Shown here: in pieces, positions 6,125-10,205 of the stretch
Layout: every line of letters starts with the position of its first letter
Numbering within the stretch: the first letter of the stretch is position 1
NCBI GenBank assembly: GCA_016284575.1
Contig: JAEEPD010000167.1
Span: forward strand, 1 to 10,205
DNA length: 10,205 bases
Direction of reading: 5' to 3'
Source of the DNA: Bacillota bacterium
GTDB taxonomy: Bacteria; Bacillota; Clostridia; Peptostreptococcales; Anaerovoracaceae
The notes under the pieces: generated by a model
What the model saw: only the letters and a program-made list of their open reading frames with translations
What the model was told of the DNA's origin: nothing
The model's database searches: none
Made by a program: the position numbers and the translations under genes

Positions 6125-6250
6125 CTAAAAGCGAATATGAGACTGTAGACAGCAGGTGGGCTCAAAGCCCTTAATATCCCGCCGAGGCCTTCGATTTATA
6201 TAAAATCAAAGCCTTTTCAGTCGCTGCCGAAAAGGCTTTCTTATACAGAA
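6125..6250 (+). ncRNA. L10 ribosomal protein leader (rplJ-rplL autoregulatory RNA)
   Basis: The gap between rplA and rplJ contains the landmarks of the Firmicute L10 leader: GTAGACAGCAGG (6145-6156) on one side and TTAATATCCCGCCGAGG (6171-6187) on the other. Between them lies a hairpin, GGGCT/AGCCC (6158-6162/6166-6170). GCAGG (6152-6156) would pair with CCCGC (6178-6182), with an A-C mismatch in the middle; family members I recall have CCTGC there. The family binds L10, or the L10-L12 complex, to control rplJ-rplL. A terminator hairpin follows, as in many family members. Confidence 0.82.
6208..6244 (+). terminator. Attenuator hairpin of the L10 leader with competing antiterminator
   Basis: AAAGCCTTTTC (6208-6218) and GAAAAGGCTTT (6229-6239) form an 11-bp stem with a 10-nt loop, followed by the imperfect U stretch CTTAT. 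Upstream, AGGC (6185-6188) can pair with GCCT (6211-6214), and GATTT (6193-6197) with AAATC (6203-6207). That fold would take over the left arm of the terminator. The two folds are mutually exclusive, which fits an L10-controlled attenuator. The weak U tract suggests partial termination. Confidence 0.7.
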
Positions 6251-6267
6251 AGCCGGAAAGGAGAAAG

Positions 6268-6786
6268 ATGTCAGTAGAAAGCATTAAGGCAAAATCAGCT
6301 ATCGTTGACGAAATCAAAGAAAAGCTGGAGAAAGCCCAGTCCCTGGTAGTCATCGACTACATGGGAACTACTGTAGAGCAGGCAACAGCCATGAGAGCAA
6401 AGCTCCGCGAGGCTAACGTTGACTATACAGTATACAAGAACACCCTGATGGCAAGAGCCATCGAAGGTACCAAGTTCGAAGGTATCAAGGACGTTCTCAG
6501 CGGCCCCAGCGCATTCGCCATCAGCTATGACGATGCAGTAGCACCCGCAAGAGTACTCAAGGGCGCTATCAAGGATACCGGCAAGATGGCATTCAAGGCC
6601 GGTGTTGTGGAGGGTGTCCTCTACGACGATAAGGGAATCGAAGCACTTGCAGACATTCCTTCCAGAGACGAACTCATTGCCAAGTTCATGGGAAGCATTC
6701 AGAGCCCCGTTGGCAAGTTCGTTCGCACACTGCAGGCTATTGCAGACGCTCAGGGCGCACCCGCAGGCGAAGCAGCTGCAGAATAA
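6268..6786 (+). CDS. rplJ: 50S ribosomal protein L10
   Basis: A 172-residue protein matching L10 (also called P0/L8 core) in length. The N-terminal 23S-binding domain includes SLVVIDYMGTTVEQATAMR (about 25-43) and YTVYKNTLMARA (53-64). The C-terminal helix (about 135-160) is the platform for L7/L12 dimers, and the tail is Ala/Gly-rich. L10 anchors the stalk on the GTPase-associated centre next to L11. ATG 6268 is preceded by AAAGGAG (6257-6263). It lies directly downstream of its leader RNA and 42 bases before rplL, its binding partner. Confidence 0.97.
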   Translation: MSVESIKAKSAIVDEIKEKLEKAQSLVVIDYMGTTVEQATAMRAKLREANVDYTVYKNTLMARAIEGTKFEGIKDVLSGPSAFAISYDDAVAPARVLKGAIKDTGKMAFKAGVVEGVLYDDKGIEALADIPSRDELIAKFMGSIQSPVGKFVRTLQAIADAQGAPAGEAAAE

Positions 6787-6828
6787 TTCAGACTTTTATC
6801 TAAGGTTCATTTAACAGGAGAAATTAAA

Positions 6829-7194
6829 ATGACTAAAGAACAGATTATTGAAGCAATCAAGAGCATGACCGTTCTTGAGCTCAACGAGCTCGTAAAGGCT
6901 TGCGAAGAAGAGTTTGGCGTTTCCGCAGCAGCTCCCGTAGCAGTAGCAGTAGCCGGCGGCGCAGCAGCAGCTGAGGAAGTTAAGGATGAATTCAATGTAA
7001 TCCTTGCTGAAGTTGGCGCAGAGAAGATCAAGGTCATCAAGGTCGTCAGAGAGCTGACCGGTCTTGGCCTGAAGGAAGCTAAGGAACTGGTAGACGGAGC
7101 TCCCAGCACCATCAAGGAAGCATGCCCGACAGCAGAAGCTAACGACATCAAGGCTAAGCTTGAGGAAGTTGGCGCAAAGGTTGAACTCAAGTAG
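6829..7194 (+). CDS. rplL: 50S ribosomal protein L7/L12
   Basis: A 121-residue protein with the full three-part L7/L12 design. The N-terminal dimerisation helices (1-32) bind L10, an Ala/Val/Gly-rich hinge follows (about 33-50), and the globular C-terminal domain (about 54-121) contains LTGLGLKEAKELVDGAP, the surface that recruits and activates translation GTPases. It is the only multi-copy ribosomal protein, so it must be made in excess over the others. ATG 6829 follows AGGAG (6816-6820). The hairpin just after the gene may help keep its output above that of rpoB. Confidence 0.98.
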   Translation: MTKEQIIEAIKSMTVLELNELVKACEEEFGVSAAAPVAVAVAGGAAAAEEVKDEFNVILAEVGAEKIKVIKVVRELTGLGLKEAKELVDGAPSTIKEACPTAEANDIKAKLEEVGAKVELK

Positions 7195-7214
7195 TTTGAA
7201 CTTTCAATCTTAAT

Positions 7215-7266
7215 ACCAAAGGGTTGCCCATAAACCGGGGCAGCCCTTTTGGTGCTTTAAATTTTG
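7215..7266 (+). terminator. Attenuator-like hairpin between rplL and rpoB
   Basis: ACCAAAGGGTTGCCC (7215-7229) pairs with GGGCAGCCCTTTTGGT (7238-7253) in a stem of about 15 bp with one wobble and one bulged T, closing an 8-nt loop. The following bases, GCTTTAAATTTTG, are T-rich but interrupted by A. A strong stem with a broken U tract suggests partial termination, allowing some polymerases through to rpoB. An attenuator at this same place is well known in Escherichia coli; the comparison is by position, not by sequence. Confidence 0.72.
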
Positions 7267-7292
7267 TCTACAGAAAACAAGGAGGGAAAACA

Positions 7293-10205
7293 ATGCCCCA
7301 ACCAGAAATAATAGGCAAGAGAACACGTATGAGCTACAGCAAGATCGACGCTGTACTGCCCATGCCCAACCTTCTGGCGATCCAGAAGGATTCCTATGAT
7401 TGGTTTATCAAGGAAGGACTTGCCGAGGTTTTCGAAGATATATCCCCCATCAGGGATTACGCAGACAATCTTGCTTTGGAATTTGTCGGCCACTCCATCT
7501 CCAGGGAAACCAAATACGATCAGGAAGAGTGCAAGAACAGAGACGCCACGTATGCGGCTCCGCTTAAGGTGCGCGTAAGACTGATCAACCAGGAGACAGG
7601 CGCTGTTCAGGAGCAGGAGGTCTTTATGGGAGACTTCCCCATAATGACCGAAAAGGGAACCTTTATCTACAATGGTGCCGAGCGTGTAGTCGTCACCCAG
7701 CTGGTAAGATCCCCCGGACCCTACTTCTCGGTGACCACCGACAAGTCCAACAATAAACTCTTCTCTTCTCAGATAATCCCCAACAGAGGCGCATGGCTCG
7801 AATACGAGACCGATGCCGGCCTCAGCCTTTCCGTGCGTGTAGACCGCACCAGAAAGCAGTCCATCACCTGCATTCTCAGAGCTCTTGCTTACAGAAGCGT
7901 TGAGGAGAAGGTGGAAGCTGAGAGAAGAAAGAATCCAAATATTACAGAAGAGGCGCTGAAGAAGAAGGTGCGCCGCTACGGTGAGTACAAGACCGCCACA
8001 GCTGCCACACTCTACGAAGGCACCAACGCTGAGATCCTTGAAATCTTCGGCTCTGACGAAAGACTGGGCTCCTCCTTCGAGAAGGATCCCTCAAACAATT
8101 TCGAGCAGGGTCTTAAGGAAATATACAAAAAGCTCCGTCCAGGCGAGCCTGCCACCTTCGAGAGCGCTTACGATCTGATCGAGGCGCTGTTCTTCGATGC
8201 CAAGAGATACGATCTGGCAAAGGTAGGCCGCTACAAGTACAACAAGAAGCTGGGTCTCAGAAACAGACTCATCGGCTGCACACTGGCCGAGGATGTTTTC
8301 GTTCCCGAGACCGGCGAGCTGCTCTACGAGGCAGGCCGCTTCTGCGGAAAGGAAGAGGCTGAAGCCATCGAAAACTGCGGCGCTGAGTACGTTTACGTAT
8401 TCAGCAAGGTCCACGAGGATCAGAAGGTAAAGGTGATCGGAAACAACTTCGTTGCCCTGGCTGACTACGTGGAGCTTGATCCTTCCCAGTACAAGCTGCC
8501 CGACAAGGTGTTCTATCCCGCGCTGCAGGGCGTGCTGGAGGAGTACTACAGCGAGCACCCCAAGGCGGAGAAGCTGAGCAAAGAAAAGCAGGCTGAAGAA
8601 GAGCAGAGACTGGCAGAGTTCCTCTATTCAAAGAGAAGCGTGCTTTCTCCCAAGCATCTGATCTTCGACGATGTCATCGCTTCCGTCAGCTACTTCCTCG
8701 GCCTCACCGAGGGCATCGGCCAGACCGACGACATCGACCACCTGGGAAGCAGAAGACTCAGGACCGTGGGCGAGCTGCTTCAGAATCAGTTCCGCATCGG
8801 TCTTGCCAGAATGGAAAGAGTCGTAAAGGAAAGAATGACCATTCAGGACATCGCAGACTCTTCCCCCCAGAATCTTATAAATATCCGTCCCGTTACCGCA
8901 GCCATCAAGGAGTTCTTCGGATCCTCCCAGCTGTCTCAGTTCATGGACCAGACCAACCCCCTGGCAGAGCTTACCCACAAGAGAAGGCTCTCCGCTCTGG
9001 GCCCCGGCGGTCTTTCCAGAGAGAGAGCAGGATTCGAGGTCCGCGATGTACATCACTCCCACTACGGACGTATGTGCCCCATCGAGTCTCCTGAAGGCCC
9101 CAACATCGGACTTATCGGATCCCTTACCACCTACGGTGTCATCAACCAGTACGGCTTCATCGAAACTCCCTACAGGAGAGTGGACCAGGAGAAGGGCATC
9201 GTAACCAAGGAGATCAACTATCTGACCGCAGACGAGGAAGAATCCCTGATCATCGCCCAGGCCAACGAGCCTCTGGACGAGGAGGGCCACTTCATCAATG
9301 CAAAGGTACTGGCCAGAGGCGCCGGCGGCGAGATCGACCTCCACGCAAGAGAAACTGTGGATTACATGGACGTATCTCCCCGTCAGGTAGTATCCATCGG
9401 TACCGCCATGATCCCCTTCCTTGAAAACGATGACGCAAACCGCGCTCTTATGGGTTCCAACATGCAGCGTCAGGCTGTTCCTCTCCTCGTGGCAGAGGCT
9501 CCCATCGTTGCCACCGGTGTTGAAGGCAGAGCTGCCCGCGACTCCGGCGTCGTGGTAATGTCCAAGAAGGCCGGCGTTGTGGAGTTCGTGGACGCCACCA
9601 GGATCGTCATCAGAAATGACGACGGCAGCAAGGACGAGTACAAGCTACTCAAGTACAGAAGAGCAAACCAGACCACCTGCATCAACCAGAAGCCCATCGT
9701 AAATCACGGCGAGCACGTTGAGGCAGGCGAGGTCATCGCAGATGGCCCCTCCACCGATCTGGGCGAGCTGTCCCTGGGCCGCAACCTTCTCATCGGCTTC
9801 ATGACCTGGGAAGGCTACAATTACGAGGACGCTGTGATCCTTAACGAAAGACTGCTCATGGACGATGTTCTCACATCCATCCATGTGGAGAAATATGAAT
9901 CCGAAGCAAGAGATACCAAGCTCGGTCCCGAGGAGATCACCAGAGACATCCCCAACGTGGGTGATGATGCTCTTAAGGATCTGGACGAGGAGGGTATCGT
10001 ACGCATCGGTGCGGAGGTGGTTTCCTCCGACATTCTGGTAGGCAAGGTCACCCCCAAGGGCGAGACCGATCCTTCCCCGGAGGAAAGACTGCTGCGCGCC
10101 ATCTTCGGCGAAAAGTCCAGAGAGGTTAGAGACACCTCCCTGAGAGTTCCCCACGGCGAGACCGGTATCGTGGCTGCCGTTCACATCTTCTCAAGAGAGA
10201 ACGGC
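7293..10205 (+). CDS. rpoB: DNA-directed RNA polymerase subunit beta, N-terminal 971 residues (3' end outside window)
   Basis: Frame 3 is open from ATG 7293 to the window end; Clostridia RpoB usually has roughly 1,200-1,250 residues, so about a fifth is missing. AAGGAGGG (7279-7286) fixes the start. Recognisable parts include the N-terminal protrusion and lobe (GTFIYNGAERVVVTQLVRSP), the rifampicin pocket beginning FFGSSQLSQFMDQTNPLAEL at residue 541, RDVHHSHYGRMCPIESPEGP, and the active-centre stretch GYNYEDAVILNERLL with E845 and D846. The equivalents of E. coli D516, H526 and S531 (residues 552, 562, 567) are unchanged, so no classic rifampicin-resistance substitution is seen at these positions. 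Beta forms one jaw of the polymerase and half of the catalytic cleft; rpoC should follow. Confidence 0.98.
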   Translation, partial: MPQPEIIGKRTRMSYSKIDAVLPMPNLLAIQKDSYDWFIKEGLAEVFEDISPIRDYADNLALEFVGHSISRETKYDQEECKNRDATYAAPLKVRVRLINQETGAVQEQEVFMGDFPIMTEKGTFIYNGAERVVVTQLVRSPGPYFSVTTDKSNNKLFSSQIIPNRGAWLEYETDAGLSLSVRVDRTRKQSITCILRALAYRSVEEKVEAERRKNPNITEEALKKKVRRYGEYKTATAATLYEGTNAEILEIFGSDERLGSSFEKDPSNNFEQGLKEIYKKLRPGEPATFESAYDLIEALFFDAKRYDLAKVGRYKYNKKLGLRNRLIGCTLAEDVFVPETGELLYEAGRFCGKEEAEAIENCGAEYVYVFSKVHEDQKVKVIGNNFVALADYVELDPSQYKLPDKVFYPALQGVLEEYYSEHPKAEKLSKEKQAEEEQRLAEFLYSKRSVLSPKHLIFDDVIASVSYFLGLTEGIGQTDDIDHLGSRRLRTVGELLQNQFRIGLARMERVVKERMTIQDIADSSPQNLINIRPVTAAIKEFFGSSQLSQFMDQTNPLAELTHKRRLSALGPGGLSRERAGFEVRDVHHSHYGRMCPIESPEGPNIGLIGSLTTYGVINQYGFIETPYRRVDQEKGIVTKEINYLTADEEESLIIAQANEPLDEEGHFINAKVLARGAGGEIDLHARETVDYMDVSPRQVVSIGTAMIPFLENDDANRALMGSNMQRQAVPLLVAEAPIVATGVEGRAARDSGVVVMSKKAGVVEFVDATRIVIRNDDGSKDEYKLLKYRRANQTTCINQKPIVNHGEHVEAGEVIADGPSTDLGELSLGRNLLIGFMTWEGYNYEDAVILNERLLMDDVLTSIHVEKYESEARDTKLGPEEITRDIPNVGDDALKDLDEEGIVRIGAEVVSSDILVGKVTPKGETDPSPEERLLRAIFGEKSREVRDTSLRVPHGETGIVAAVHIFSRENG

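Noticed and set aside
8913..9000. Rifampicin-resistance mutation in rpoB
   Set aside because: The residues matching E. coli D516, H526 and S531 are wild type, and nearby differences such as T for N are ordinary variation.
8628..9344. Long minus-strand open frame (238 codons) inside rpoB
   Set aside because: It runs antisense to highly conserved RpoB sequence; the open frame is explained by codon bias of the sense strand.
1..10205. CRISPR array, insertion sequence, phage or toxin-antitoxin module
   Set aside because: I saw no regularly spaced repeats, transposase or integrase sequence, terminal inverted repeats, or small paired toxin-antitoxin genes; nearly all bases are covered by identified genes.

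Overview
The window looks like chromosome from a Clostridia-class Firmicute, perhaps an Oscillospiraceae/Ruminococcaceae-type gut anaerobe. This is inferred from the gene order, AGGAGG-type ribosome binding sites, Gram-positive style ribosomal leader RNAs, and a surface protein of the SLH plus InlB-type-repeat kind common in that group. No species can be named from the sequence alone.

Left part (1-1890, + strand): the C-terminal 629 codons of a large secreted cell-surface protein whose start lies upstream of the window. It ends in three S-layer homology (SLH) repeats that would hold it on the cell wall. A GC-rich hairpin flanked by A and T runs (1954-1995) follows and can act as a terminator on both strands. 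Converging on it from the right is a complete MATE-family multidrug/toxin exporter gene (2011-3399, - strand) with its own extended -10 promoter.

Middle (3400-3799): a 400-base divergent intergenic region. It holds the MATE promoter, an A/T-rich UP-like stretch with a consensus TTGACA -35 box, and a roughly 160-nt untranslated leader for the next operon.

Right part (3800-10205, + strand): the conserved information-processing cluster rpmG-secE-nusG-rplK-rplA-rplJ-rplL-rpoB, with rpoB cut off by the window end after 971 codons (rpoC expected next). These genes supply the 50S stalk and L1 arm (L11, L1, L10, L7/L12), L33, the Sec translocon subunit SecE, the elongation factor NusG and the RNA polymerase beta subunit. 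The gaps between them carry the control elements: paired hairpins before rplK, a compact mimic of the 23S rRNA L1-binding site before rplA, an L10-type leader with a terminator/antiterminator before rplJ, and a long attenuator-like hairpin between rplL and rpoB. Together they allow L1 and L10 to feed back on their own synthesis and allow polymerase output to be set below ribosomal protein output.

I found no new defence, mobile or biosynthetic system here. The most rewarding observations are the RNA control elements between the ribosomal genes.
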